The notes under the pieces were generated by a model, which was not told where the DNA came from, ran no database searches, and saw only the letters and a program-made list of their open reading frames with translations. DNA of 64,000 bases from CAZBWP01 sp964630265 (GTDB lineage: Bacteria > Pseudomonadota > Alphaproteobacteria > Rhodospirillales > Defluviicoccaceae): positions 62,001 to 126,000 of the forward strand of contig CAZVRW010000001.1 of NCBI GenBank assembly GCA_964630265.1, written 5' to 3'. Of this stretch, positions 15,353 through 24,326 are shown in pieces. How positions within the stretch are numbered: the stretch's first letter is position 1; each line of letters begins with the position of its first letter. The position numbers were made by a program, and so were the translations under genes.

Positions 15353-15497
15353 GGGGGAAAAAGCAAACGGGCTGGACCGAACAGGTAGCAGACGGCGCCG
15401 TACGGGCGCAAGCGATCGGGGCGAGCGCTCGACAGCGATCGACCGGGCCCCTACAAGCGCCCCAGCCTGTCCCGTCCGGGGAAGCGCGGAGGCGCCC

Positions 15498-15992
15498 ATG
15501 CCAATCGTCGATCTCGCCGAGCTCAAGGGAGCGCTTGCGCCGCGCTCGGCGCTGCTCGGCATCGATGTCGGCAGCAAGACCCTGGGGCTCGCCATCTCCG
15601 ACCCCGACCTCATGGTGGCGGCGCCACTGGCCACCATCCGCCGCACCCGGTTCGCCCAGGACGCCCAGCGGCTCGCCGCCATCGTTGCCGAACGCGGCGT
15701 CGGCGGCTTCGTCGTCGGCTTGCCGGTCAGCATGGACGGCACCGAGGGGCCGGCGTGTCAGTCGGTGCGACAGGTGGCGGCCAACCTGCTCGCCGTCGTC
15801 GACCGGCCGCTCGCGTTCTGGGACGAACGGCTCTCCACCCGCGCCGTCGAGCGGCTCCTGGTGGAGCAGGCCGACCTGTCGCGCCGCAAGCGGGCGAGCG
15901 TGGTCGACAAGCTCGCCGCTGCCTGGATCCTGCAGGGCGCACTCGACTCCCTCGCCAACCGCGCGGCACGCGGCGACGGAGCCTTCTGGTGA
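15498..15992 (+). CDS. ruvX: RuvX/YqgF family putative pre-16S rRNA nuclease
   Basis: 164 residues with an RNase H-like fold: 'GIDVGSKTLGLA' (first acidic residue D23), 'VGLPVSMDGTEG', 'WDERLSTRAVER' and a final 'DKLAAAWIL' helix. The family (YqgF) processes the 5' end of 16S rRNA and was earlier annotated as a Holliday-junction resolvase. ATG 15498 has GGAGG 6 nt upstream. It is divergent from gatCA and overlaps the following AEC transporter by 4 bp (GTGA), suggesting coupling. Confidence 0.93.
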   Translation: MPIVDLAELKGALAPRSALLGIDVGSKTLGLAISDPDLMVAAPLATIRRTRFAQDAQRLAAIVAERGVGGFVVGLPVSMDGTEGPACQSVRQVAANLLAVVDRPLAFWDERLSTRAVERLLVEQADLSRRKRASVVDKLAAAWILQGALDSLANRAARGDGAFW

Positions 15993-16903
15993 TCGCCATC
16001 CTCGCCGCCCTGGCGCCGGTTTTCGGCATCATCCTGCTCGGCTACGTCGGCCGCCGCCGCCAGTTCCTTCCCGACCTGTTCTGGCCGCTGGCCGAGCGGC
16101 TCACCTTCTACGTGCTGTTCCCGTCGCTGCTCGTCGCCAACGCCGCCGGGGCCGATCTCGCCGGGCTTGCGGTGGCACCGATGCTGGTGGCGATGCTGGC
16201 GGCGATCACCCTCGTCGTCGCGCTGTGCTGGCCGCTCCGCCCGCGACTGGGGCTGGACGGACCCGCGTTCACCTCACTGATCCAGTGCTCGGTCCGACCC
16301 AACGTCTATGTCGCCATCGGTGCTGCCTATACCCTGTTCGGCGCCGAGGGGGTGACGCTGGTCAGCATCGCGCTGGCCGTCAACGTTCCCTTCGTCAACC
16401 TGATCGCGGTGTTCGCCCTGGTCCGCTACGGCCGCGACGCCGGTGTCCGGCGCTGGCGCGACACGGTGCTGCCGGTGCTGCAGAACCCGCTGATCATCGC
16501 CTGCCTGCTCGGCCTGGCGCTGAACGGCGCCGGCCTCGGCCTGCCGCCGCTGCTCGGTCCGACGCTGGAGATCCTCGGCCGGGCGGCGCTGCCCATCGGG
16601 CTGCTTGCCGTCGGCGCCGGCCTCGATCTCGCCGCGGCGCGCGCCGCCGGGACCACGGTGGCGACGTGTGCCGCCCTCAAGCTGCTGGTCCTGCCGCTGC
16701 TCACCTTCGGCCTCTGCGCGGCGCTGGAGGTGAGTGGCGCGGCGCGCGGCATCGCCATCCTCTACGCGGCGACACCGATCTCGGCTACCGCCTACGTGAT
16801 GGCGCGGCAGATGGGCGGCGACACCGGGATCATGGCCGGCGCCATCGCCGCCTCGACGATCGCCGCCGGGCTGACCATGCCGTTGCTGTTGGCGCTGGTC
16901 TGA
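15989..16903 (+). CDS. AEC-family (auxin efflux carrier-like) transporter
   Basis: A 304-residue inner-membrane protein with about ten hydrophobic segments in two halves, ending in 'GIMAGAIAASTIAAGLTMPL'-like family sequence. AEC members move dicarboxylates, malonate or related anions, and the substrate here is unknown. The start is a GTG that overlaps the ruvX stop (GTGA); the N-terminus 'IAILAALAPVFGIILLGY' is the typical first helix. It lies between ruvX and pyrB on the same strand. Confidence 0.88.
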   Translation: MIAILAALAPVFGIILLGYVGRRRQFLPDLFWPLAERLTFYVLFPSLLVANAAGADLAGLAVAPMLVAMLAAITLVVALCWPLRPRLGLDGPAFTSLIQCSVRPNVYVAIGAAYTLFGAEGVTLVSIALAVNVPFVNLIAVFALVRYGRDAGVRRWRDTVLPVLQNPLIIACLLGLALNGAGLGLPPLLGPTLEILGRAALPIGLLAVGAGLDLAAARAAGTTVATCAALKLLVLPLLTFGLCAALEVSGAARGIAILYAATPISATAYVMARQMGGDTGIMAGAIAASTIAAGLTMPLLLALV

Positions 16904-16984
16904 ACGGTGCCCGTCGGACGGGCGTGCGGACGGACGCGCGGACGGCTTGCGGCACCACCGAGCGGCCCCCTATAGTTCCGGCTC

Positions 16985-17953
16985 ATGATCGTCGAGTCCG
17001 ACATCGCCGCCTATCGCCACCGCCACCTGCTCGGCATCGAGGGGCTGACGCCGCCGGAGATCTCGGCGCTGCTCGACCGCGCCGAATCCTACGTCGAGCA
17101 GAACCGGCAGGCCGACAAGAAGAAATCGGTGCTGCGCGGGCGGACGATCATCAACCTGTTCTTCGAGGCGTCGACGCGCACCCGCACCTCCTTCGAACTC
17201 GCCGGCAAGCGCCTGGGCAGCGACGTCATCAACATGTCGGTGTCCACCAGTTCGGTGCGCAAGGGCGAGACGCTGCTGGACACGGCAATGACGCTGAACG
17301 CCATGCACCCGGACGTGCTGGTGGTCCGCCATCCCGAATCGGGTGCGGTCAAGCTGCTGTCCGAGAAGGTCAACTGCGCCGTCATCAACGCTGGCGACGG
17401 CAGCCACGAGCATCCCACCCAGGCGCTGCTGGACGCGCTGACCATCCGTCGGCGGGTCGGCCGGCTGGAAGGGCTGCAGGTGGCGATCTGCGGCGACGTC
17501 CTGCACTCCAGGGTCGCCCGCTCCAACATTCACCTGCTCACCACCATGGGGGCGCGGGTCCGCCTGGTGGCGCCGCGGACGCTGATTCCGGCGGCGGTCG
17601 AGCGGCTCGGCGTCGAGGTTGCCTATTCCATGCGCGACGGTCTCGCCGACTGCGACATCGTGATGATGCTGCGGCTGCAGACGGAGCGCATGGACGCCAA
17701 CTTCTTTCCGTCGATTCGCGAGTATTTCCGCTTTTTCGGCCTCGATTACGAGAAAATGGAGCGCGCCCGCCCGGAAGCGCTGATCATGCACCCGGGACCG
17801 ATGAACCGGGGCGTCGAGATCGATTCGGTCGTGGCCGACGACTTCGGCCGCAGCGTCATCCACGAACAGGTGGAAATGGGCGTCGCCGTGCGCATGGCGT
17901 GTCTCGAGATCCTCACCGCCAACCTGCCGTCCGTGGTGGCCGGCAACATCTGA
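16985..17953 (+). CDS. pyrB: Aspartate carbamoyltransferase catalytic subunit
   Basis: 322 residues. The carbamoyl-phosphate loop 'STRTRTSFELAGKRLG', 'HPTQALLDAL' and the aspartate-domain 'MHPGPMNRGVEID' are all present, so the enzyme should be active. It makes N-carbamoyl-aspartate, the first pyrimidine-specific step. No PyrI regulatory subunit is adjacent. It is followed 11 bp later by a dihydroorotase-like protein, the arrangement seen where a PyrC-like partner forms a complex with PyrB. Confidence 0.97.
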   Translation: MIVESDIAAYRHRHLLGIEGLTPPEISALLDRAESYVEQNRQADKKKSVLRGRTIINLFFEASTRTRTSFELAGKRLGSDVINMSVSTSSVRKGETLLDTAMTLNAMHPDVLVVRHPESGAVKLLSEKVNCAVINAGDGSHEHPTQALLDALTIRRRVGRLEGLQVAICGDVLHSRVARSNIHLLTTMGARVRLVAPRTLIPAAVERLGVEVAYSMRDGLADCDIVMMLRLQTERMDANFFPSIREYFRFFGLDYEKMERARPEALIMHPGPMNRGVEIDSVVADDFGRSVIHEQVEMGVAVRMACLEILTANLPSVVAGNI

Positions 17954-17964
17954 CGCGGGGACCG

Positions 17965-19290
17965 ATGGCCGACGGACGCTTCCACATCGACGAGACCGCC
18001 GGCCGGCTGGCCTTCATCAACGCCCGCCTGCTCGATCCGGCGACACGGCTCGATGCCTTGGGCGGGCTGCTCACCGAGGGTGAAAGGATCGCCGCCTTCG
18101 GCCCCGGCCTGTTCCAGGATCGCGCGCCGGCGGGCGCCACCGTCGTCGACTGCGGCGGCCAGTGCCTGGCGCCCGGCCTAGTCGACATCCGGGTGCAGTT
18201 GCGCGAGCCCGGCGAGGAACACAAGGGGACGCTGGCCTCGGGCGGCCGCGCCGCCGTCGCTGGCGGCGTCACCTCCATGGTCTGCCTGCCCAACACCAAT
18301 CCGCCCATGGACGACATGTCCGTGGTCGAGTTCGTTGCCCGCCGCGCCCGCCTGCTCGGCCTCGCCAAGGTCTACGTCTGCGGCGCCGTGACCCGCGGCC
18401 TCGAGGGTCGGAGCCTGGCCGAACTGGGTATGCTGGCCGAGGCCGGCGCCGTCGCCTTCACCGACGGCGCCGCCGCCGTCGCGGACGCCGGCGTCATGCG
18501 CCAGGCGCTGACCTACGCCAGCACCTTCGATCTGCTGCTGGTGCAGCATCCGGAGGAACCGGCGCTCGCCGTCGGCGGCCATATGAACGCCGGCGAGACG
18601 GCGACGCGCCTCGGCCTCGTCGGCATCCCGCGCGAGGCCGAACTGATCATGGTGGAGCGCGACATTCGCCTCGCCGAACTCACCGGCGGACGGCTGCATT
18701 TCGGGCATCTGTCGACGGGCGCCGCGATCGCGGCGGTGCGCGCCGCCAAGGTCCGCGGCGTGCGGGTGACCTGCGACACTGCGCCGCCCTACTTCGCGCT
18801 GAACGAGACGGCGGTGGGCGAGTATCGCACCTTCGCCAAGCTGTCGCCGCCGCTGCGCGCCGAGGCGGACCGGCTGGCCGTGGTCGAGGGGCTGATCGAC
18901 GGCACCATCGACGCCATCGCCTCGGACCACGCGCCGCAGGACGAGGACGCCAAGCGGCTGCCGTTCGGCCAAGCGGCGTTCGGCGGCATCGGTCTCGACA
19001 CGCTGCTCGCCGTCTCCCTCGAACTCTACCACAACCGGCGGCTGGCGTTACTCGACCTGCTCGACCTGCTGACGCGCCGCCCCGCCGACCTCCTCGGCCT
19101 GCAGGCTGGGCGCCTCGTGGTCGGGGCGCCGGCCGACCTGGTGCTGTTCGACCCCGAGCGCGGCTGGCAGGTGCGCGAGCAGGCGTTGTACAGCAAATCC
19201 AAGAACACGCCCTTCGACTACCGCCCGGTGCAGGGCCGGGTGCTGATGACCATCGTCGACGGGCGCCGCGTGTTCGCCCTGGACGGCTGA
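17965..19290 (+). CDS. pyrC: Dihydroorotase-like protein (PyrC/PyrX), HxH lost
   Basis: 441 residues of the class I dihydroorotase fold. The binuclear-metal motif D-x-H-x-H-x-R-E-P-G reads D74-I-R-V-Q-L-R80, so both HxH histidines are replaced (R76, Q78). Later elements remain ('CLPNTNPPMDD', 'HLSTGAAI', 'SDHAPQDED'). In Pseudomonas a similar pyrB-linked PyrC' is catalytically dead but needed for aspartate carbamoyltransferase assembly. The same is likely here, with the active dihydroorotase elsewhere. The start ATG 17965 lies 11 bp after pyrB. The stop codon abuts a MITE-like hairpin. Confidence 0.9.
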   Translation: MADGRFHIDETAGRLAFINARLLDPATRLDALGGLLTEGERIAAFGPGLFQDRAPAGATVVDCGGQCLAPGLVDIRVQLREPGEEHKGTLASGGRAAVAGGVTSMVCLPNTNPPMDDMSVVEFVARRARLLGLAKVYVCGAVTRGLEGRSLAELGMLAEAGAVAFTDGAAAVADAGVMRQALTYASTFDLLLVQHPEEPALAVGGHMNAGETATRLGLVGIPREAELIMVERDIRLAELTGGRLHFGHLSTGAAIAAVRAAKVRGVRVTCDTAPPYFALNETAVGEYRTFAKLSPPLRAEADRLAVVEGLIDGTIDAIASDHAPQDEDAKRLPFGQAAFGGIGLDTLLAVSLELYHNRRLALLDLLDLLTRRPADLLGLQAGRLVVGAPADLVLFDPERGWQVREQALYSKSKNTPFDYRPVQGRVLMTIVDGRRVFALDG

Positions 19291-19371
19291 GAGGTTGTGA
19301 AAGAATGCCCGCGAAGCCCGTTATCGCCGGAATTTTCCTCGTGGTTTCAAAGGGCGTTTTTTCGCAACCTC
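19291..19371. mobile_element. 81-bp MITE-like hairpin between pyrC and plsY
   Basis: The left arm GAGGTTGTGAAAGAATGCCC (19291-19310) and right arm 19352-19371 are 20-bp inverted repeats with three differences, all of which become G-U pairs in RNA. A 41-nt internal stretch separates them. It begins immediately after the pyrC stop codon. The size, long terminal inverted repeats, absence of coding content and lower GC than its surroundings fit a miniature inverted-repeat element. A GA dinucleotide flanks both sides and could be a target duplication. No T-tract follows, so a simple terminator is less likely. No second copy is visible here. Confidence 0.6.
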
Positions 19372-19405
19372 GATTGGTTCACAGGCTCTGAGCGGGGCTG
19401 GGGCC

Positions 19406-20047
19406 GTGAACGGCGATCCGCTGGCCCTGACGCCGACGCTGCAACTGGCGGCGGTCGTCGGCTATCTGCTCGGCTCGGTGCCCTGGGGCCTGCTGCTCAC
19501 CCGTCTCGCCGGCAAGGGCGACCTGCGCCGGGTGGGCTCCGGCAATATCGGCGCCACCAACGTGCTGCGCGCCGGCGGCAAGGGGCTGGCGGTGGTGACC
19601 CTGCTGCTCGACGCCGGCAAGGGCGCGGCGGCGACGCTGATCATGGGGCAGTGGGGCGAGACGGCGGCATTGATCGCCGGGTTGTTCGCCGTGATCGGCC
19701 ACAACTTTCCGGTCTGGCTCAGGTTTCGCGGCGGCAAGGGGGTGGCGACGACGCTGGGCGTCGTGCTCGCCTGGGCGTGGCCGGCCGGGCTGATCGCCTG
19801 CGCCGTCTGGCTCGCCGTCGCCGGCGCATTCCGCTACTCGTCGCTGGCGGCGCTGGTCGCCCTCGCCGTGGCCCCGCTGGCGGTGCTGGCGTTCGCCGGC
19901 GCGCCGGCCGCCGCCGTCACCGGCCTGCTCACCGTCCTCGGCTTCGCCCGCCACCACGCCAACATCCGCCGGCTGCTGCGCGGCGAGGAATCGAAGATCC
20001 GGCTGCGCTCGCCGCCGGCCGACGATCAATCGGTGCAGGCGAAGTAG
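19406..20047 (+). CDS. plsY: Glycerol-3-phosphate acyltransferase PlsY
   Basis: 213 residues with five to six membrane helices and the three PlsY motifs: 'GSGNIGATNVLR', 'GHNFPVWLRFRGGKGVAT' and the later 'RHHANIRRLLRGEE'. It transfers acyl groups from acyl-phosphate to glycerol-3-phosphate at the inner membrane, the first step of phospholipid synthesis, and works with PlsX elsewhere. The start is GTG 19406. The gene follows the hairpin element after pyrC, and its 3' end overlaps a small opposing gene. Confidence 0.94.
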   Translation: MNGDPLALTPTLQLAAVVGYLLGSVPWGLLLTRLAGKGDLRRVGSGNIGATNVLRAGGKGLAVVTLLLDAGKGAAATLIMGQWGETAALIAGLFAVIGHNFPVWLRFRGGKGVATTLGVVLAWAWPAGLIACAVWLAVAGAFRYSSLAALVALAVAPLAVLAFAGAPAAAVTGLLTVLGFARHHANIRRLLRGEESKIRLRSPPADDQSVQAK

Positions 20048-20208
20048 TGCCAGTAACGATCGGGATCGAGCGGGTGCGATCGGATGCCGAGGGCACGGAC
20101 CCGCATCATCGCCTCCCGCCAGCATCGCAGGTGGCGCAGCACGTCGCGGTCGGACCAGTCGACGTCGGCGGCCGTCGACGTCGCGGTGGGAAACACAGCG
20201 GGGCTCAT
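20026..20208 (-). CDS. Small hypothetical protein (60 aa), convergent with plsY
   Basis: I do not recognise it. ATG 20208 has GGAG 6 nt upstream; a longer start at 20277 lacks spacing. After a loose N-terminus comes a charged helix, 'SDRDVLRHLRCWREAMMRVRALG', then an aromatic tail with 'DRYWHYFACTD'. The 3' end overlaps plsY by 22 bp tail to tail. Amino-acid composition looks protein-like rather than a shadow frame, but there is no other support. Confidence 0.45.
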   Translation of the reverse strand: MSPAVFPTATSTAADVDWSDRDVLRHLRCWREAMMRVRALGIRSHPLDPDRYWHYFACTD

Positions 20209-20330
20209 GCTCAACTCCATCTCCTTGAGGGCGCCGGTGGCGCACTCGTCCGGGGCCGGTCCGGCGGAGCCCGCCATCTAGCCCTGGCGTTGGTAAATAA
20301 CCGGTTAGCGGCCGCCGGGAAGGGGGGCGG

Positions 20331-21464
20331 ATGATTCGCGTCCGGCCGTTGAGCGAGCTCGAGCGCCTCGACTGGCTTCGCCTGCTGCGCAGCGAGCGGG
20401 TCGGCCCGACCACCTTTCGCCGGCTGCTCGATCGCTTCGGCAGCGCCGCCGCCGCCCTGGACGCCCTGCCGACGATCGCCCGACGCGGCGGCGGGGCCCG
20501 GCCGCTCACCGTCGCCTCGGGGGAGACGGCGGCCGCGGAGTTGGCTGCCGCCACCGCCGCCGGCGCCCGCGCCATCGCCCTCTGCGAGCCGGCCTATCCC
20601 CCGCTGCTGCGCCAAATCGACGATGCGCCGCCACTGCTCTACGTGCTCGGCGATGCGGCGCTGCTCGCCCGGCCGGCGGTCGGCATCGTCGGCACGCGCA
20701 ATGCCTCGCTCAACGGCCGGCGGCTGGCCGAGCGGTTCGCCGCCGATCTCGGCGCCGCCGGCTCCGTCGTCGTCTCCGGCATGGCGCGCGGCATCGACAC
20801 CGCCGCCCACGCGGCGGCGCTGAAGACGGGCACGGTGGCGGTGCTGGCGGGCGGCGTCGATGTGGTCTACCCACCGGAGAATGCCGGGCTGCACCGGGCG
20901 ATCGTCGCGAGCGGCGCCGTGATCAGCGAAATCGCCCCCGGAACGGAACCGCAGGCGCGCCACTTCCCGCGCCGCAACCGGCTGATCTCGGGGCTCTCGC
21001 GCGGCGTCGTCGTGGTCGAGGCGGCCCTCCGGTCCGGTGCCCTGATCACCGCCCGGCTGGCCCTGGAGCAGGGACGCGAGGTGTTCGCGGTGCCGGGCTC
21101 GCCGCTGGATCCGCGGGCGCGCGGCCCCAACGACCTGATCCGCCAGGGGGCGACCCTGGCCGAGGACGCCGAGGACGTGCTGAACGGCCTCGCCGGCGTC
21201 ATCGTCGCCAAGCACCCGCCGGGCGATGACGCGGGGGACGCTCCAGAGCCGGAGCCGCCGCCGCCGGCGAGCGAGAGCGACGTCGACGCCGGACGGCGTT
21301 TGCTCGCCGAGGCGCTCTCCCCGGCACCGGCCACGGTTGACGAACTCGTCCGGAGTTGTCAATTGTCGCCTGCCGTCGTGACGACCGTGCTCCTGGAGTG
21401 GGAATTGGCCGGCCGTCTGGAGCGGCATCCCGGCAACCGGGTCGCCCTGGTCGCCGGTCCCTGA
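20331..21464 (+). CDS. dprA: DNA-processing protein DprA
   Basis: 377 residues: a SAM-like N-terminal domain ('LLRSERVGPTTFRRLLDRFG'), the Rossmann core with 'GIVGTRNAS', 'VVSGMARGIDTAAH' and 'RNRLISGLSRGVVVVEA', and a C-terminal winged-helix DML1-like domain. DprA loads RecA on incoming single-stranded DNA during natural transformation and is widely conserved. It is followed closely by topA, a neighbour in many bacteria. Confidence 0.95.
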   Translation: MIRVRPLSELERLDWLRLLRSERVGPTTFRRLLDRFGSAAAALDALPTIARRGGGARPLTVASGETAAAELAAATAAGARAIALCEPAYPPLLRQIDDAPPLLYVLGDAALLARPAVGIVGTRNASLNGRRLAERFAADLGAAGSVVVSGMARGIDTAAHAAALKTGTVAVLAGGVDVVYPPENAGLHRAIVASGAVISEIAPGTEPQARHFPRRNRLISGLSRGVVVVEAALRSGALITARLALEQGREVFAVPGSPLDPRARGPNDLIRQGATLAEDAEDVLNGLAGVIVAKHPPGDDAGDAPEPEPPPPASESDVDAGRRLLAEALSPAPATVDELVRSCQLSPAVVTTVLLEWELAGRLERHPGNRVALVAGP

Positions 21465-21488
21465 CAGCTTCCGGACGCGCAGGAGAGC

Positions 21489-24290
21489 ATGGACGTCGTC
21501 GTCGTCGAGTCGCCGGCCAAGGCCAAGACGATCAACAAATATCTCGGCAGCGACTACACGGTGCTGGCGAGCTACGGGCATGTCCGCGACCTGCCGTCCA
21601 AGGACGGCTCGGTCCGCCCCGACGATGACTTCGCCATGGACTGGGCGGTCGATCCGAAGAGCAAAAAGCACCTGGACGCCATCGCCGCCGCCGTGCGTCA
21701 TGCCGACCGCCTCTATTTGGCGACCGACCCTGACCGCGAGGGCGAGGCGATCTCCTGGCACGTCGCCAAGGTGCTGGCCGAACGCAAGGCGCTGAACGGG
21801 GTCGACATCCACCGCGTCGTCTTCAATGAGATCACTCGCGACGCCATCGTCAGCGCATTCTCCCGGCCGCGCGCCCTGGACGACGCCCTGGTCGACGCCT
21901 ACCTGGCCCGTCGGGCGCTGGACTATCTGGTCGGCTTCACGCTGTCGCCGGTGCTGTGGCGCAAGCTGCCGGGCAGCCGCTCCGCCGGCCGCGTGCAGTC
22001 GGTGGCGCTGCGCCTGATCTGCGAGCGCGAGACCGAGATCGAGGACTTCCGCGCCCGCGAATACTGGACGGTGAAGGGCCTGTTCCGCACCGACGCGGGC
22101 GCCCCCGTCGAGGCCGGGCTCACCCATCTGGTCGGCCGCAAGCTGGAGAAATTCGACCTGGGCGACGAGGCGGCCGCGGCGGCGGCGGTCGCGGCGGTGC
22201 AGGCGCGCACCTTCGCCGTCGCCAAGGTGGAACGCAAGCAGGTGCGGCGCAACCCGGCGCCGCCGTTCATCACCTCGACCCTGCAGCAGGAAGCCTCGCG
22301 CAAGTTCGGCTTCGCGGCGTCGCGCACCATGCAATTGGCGCAGCGACTGTACGAGGGCATCAACATCGGCGGCGAGACCGTCGGCCTGATCACCTACATG
22401 CGGACGGACGGGGTGCAGATGGCGGCGGAGGCGATCACCGCCTGCCGCGGCGTCATCGGCAGCGAGTTCGGCGCCCGCTACGTTCCGGAGAAGCCCAGGA
22501 TCTACAAGACCCGGGCGAAGAACGCCCAGGAGGCGCACGAAGCGATCAGGCCCACCAGCATCGAGCGCCGGCCGCAGGACATCGCCCGCGACCTGGATGC
22601 CGATCAACTGAAGCTCTACACGCTGATCTGGAAGCGCACCGTGGCCAGCCAGATGGCCTCGGCGGTGCTCGACCAGGTCGCCGCCGACATCGCCGCGCCG
22701 GACGGTCAGGTGGTGCTGCGCGCCACCGGCTCCGTGGTCGCCTTCGACGGCTTCTTCCGGGTCTATCGTGAGGGCACCGATGATCCGGAGCGCGGTGACG
22801 CGCGCAAGGGCGACGACGAGGACAAGATTCTCCCCGATCTCGCCGAGGGGCAGCGGCTGAACCTGGAGACGGTGACGCCGGAGCAGCATTTCACCCAGCC
22901 GCCGCCGCGCTATTCCGAAGCCAGCCTGGTGAAGCGGCTGGAGGAACTCGGCATCGGCCGGCCGTCCACCTACGCCACCATCCTCTCGGTGTTGCAGGAG
23001 CGCGACTACGTGCGCCTGGAGAACAAGCGGTTCGTGCCGGAGGACCGGGGCCGGCTGGTCACCGCCTTCCTCGCCAGTTTCTTCGAGCGCTACGTCGCCT
23101 ACGGCTTCACCGCCGAGATGGAGGAGCGGCTCGACGACGTCTCCGGCGGGCGAATCGACTGGAAAACGGTGCTGCGCGACTTCTGGAAGGACTTCAGCGG
23201 CGCCGTGGCCGAGACCAAGGATCTCGGCATCAAGGACGTGCTGGACGCGCTCAACCGCCTGCTCGGCCCGCACTTCTTCCCCGATGTCGGCGACGGTGCG
23301 GATCCGCGCGCCTGTCCGTCGTGCAAGGACGGGCGGCTCAGCCTGAAGATCGGCCGCTACGGCGCCTTCATCGGCTGTTCCAACTATCCCGATTGCCGCT
23401 ATACGCGGCCGCTGGTGCCGGTCAGCGGCGACGAGGGCGCCACCGCCAGCCTCAACGGCGGTCCCCGACTGCTCGGCGAGGATCCGGCCACCGGTCAGCC
23501 GGTGACCCTCCGCAACGGCCCCTACGGCCCCTACATCCAGCTCGGCGAGGCCGCCCCGGCGGAGCCCGAGGCGACCAAGGATAACGACAAGGGCAAGGAG
23601 AAAGGTAAGGCCGGCGGCAAATCCAAAGCCAAGGCCAAACCGACGGCACCGAAACCGAAGCGCGCCTCCCTGCCGCGCGGCGTCGATGCCGACAACATCG
23701 ATCTCGACCGGGCGCTGGCGCTGCTGTCGCTGCCGCGCGAGGTCGGCCGCGACCCGGATACCCAGGCGCCGATCACCGCCGGCATCGGCCGCTACGGCCC
23801 CTACGTCTGCCTCGGCGACACCTACGTCTCACTGAAGGGCGATGACGACGTGCTGACCATCGGCCTCAACCGCGCGGTGGCCCTGATCGCCGACGCGCGG
23901 CAGCGCACGCCGCCCGGCCGCAACCTTGGCGAGCACCCGAAGACCGGCAAGCCGGTCACGTTGAAGAGCGGCCGCTACGGTCCCTACGTGCAGCACGCTG
24001 CGCTGCGTGCCACCCTGCCGAAGGGCGTCGAGGCCGACACGCTCGACCTCGCCAAGGCGATCGAGATCCTTGAGGCGAAGGCGGCGCGGGAGGGCAAGGG
24101 CGCCAGCGGCAAGGGCGGCAGGAACGGCGGGGGGGGCACCGATGGCGGCAAGCCGGCGACGGGCGCCAAACCCAAGGCCGGCAAACCCAAGGCCGGCAAG
24201 GCCACGACGGGCCGGACGAAAGCCGGCAAAGACGCATCGTCCGCGGGCCGTGGTGCGGCGAAGCGGTCCCGCGCCGGGAGCACGGGCTGA
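21489..24290 (+). CDS. topA: DNA topoisomerase I (type IA)
   Basis: 933 residues. TOPRIM domain at the start ('VVVESPAKAKTI' with E7, later 'DPDREGEAISWH'), active-site tyrosine Y303 in 'GLITYMRTDG', and one C4 zinc finger (C609, C612, C630, C636). Three repeated 'GRYGPYV'-type modules follow, lacking cysteines. The enzyme relaxes negative supercoils. The last 60 residues are Lys/Gly/Ala-rich with repeated 'KPKAGK', a basic DNA-binding tail common in this group. An earlier basic spacer (about 700-725) separates two modules. The gene is 25 bp after dprA. Confidence 0.96.
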   Translation: MDVVVVESPAKAKTINKYLGSDYTVLASYGHVRDLPSKDGSVRPDDDFAMDWAVDPKSKKHLDAIAAAVRHADRLYLATDPDREGEAISWHVAKVLAERKALNGVDIHRVVFNEITRDAIVSAFSRPRALDDALVDAYLARRALDYLVGFTLSPVLWRKLPGSRSAGRVQSVALRLICERETEIEDFRAREYWTVKGLFRTDAGAPVEAGLTHLVGRKLEKFDLGDEAAAAAAVAAVQARTFAVAKVERKQVRRNPAPPFITSTLQQEASRKFGFAASRTMQLAQRLYEGINIGGETVGLITYMRTDGVQMAAEAITACRGVIGSEFGARYVPEKPRIYKTRAKNAQEAHEAIRPTSIERRPQDIARDLDADQLKLYTLIWKRTVASQMASAVLDQVAADIAAPDGQVVLRATGSVVAFDGFFRVYREGTDDPERGDARKGDDEDKILPDLAEGQRLNLETVTPEQHFTQPPPRYSEASLVKRLEELGIGRPSTYATILSVLQERDYVRLENKRFVPEDRGRLVTAFLASFFERYVAYGFTAEMEERLDDVSGGRIDWKTVLRDFWKDFSGAVAETKDLGIKDVLDALNRLLGPHFFPDVGDGADPRACPSCKDGRLSLKIGRYGAFIGCSNYPDCRYTRPLVPVSGDEGATASLNGGPRLLGEDPATGQPVTLRNGPYGPYIQLGEAAPAEPEATKDNDKGKEKGKAGGKSKAKAKPTAPKPKRASLPRGVDADNIDLDRALALLSLPREVGRDPDTQAPITAGIGRYGPYVCLGDTYVSLKGDDDVLTIGLNRAVALIADARQRTPPGRNLGEHPKTGKPVTLKSGRYGPYVQHAALRATLPKGVEADTLDLAKAIEILEAKAAREGKGASGKGGRNGGGGTDGGKPATGAKPKAGKPKAGKATTGRTKAGKDASSAGRGAAKRSRAGSTG

Positions 24291-24326
24291 GGCCGCCGGC
24301 GCGGGCGTCTTGAGACTGAAGCACCG

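Noticed and set aside
19291..19371. A simple intrinsic terminator for pyrC
   Set aside because: The stem has a 41-nt loop, the T-run is inside the arm rather than after it, and nothing T-rich follows.
20211..23273. A minus-strand open frame of over 1,000 codons opposite dprA and topA
   Set aside because: It is Arg/Gly/Ala-rich with no domain signatures and exactly shadows two well-recognised genes. Long antisense frames are expected in DNA this GC-rich.
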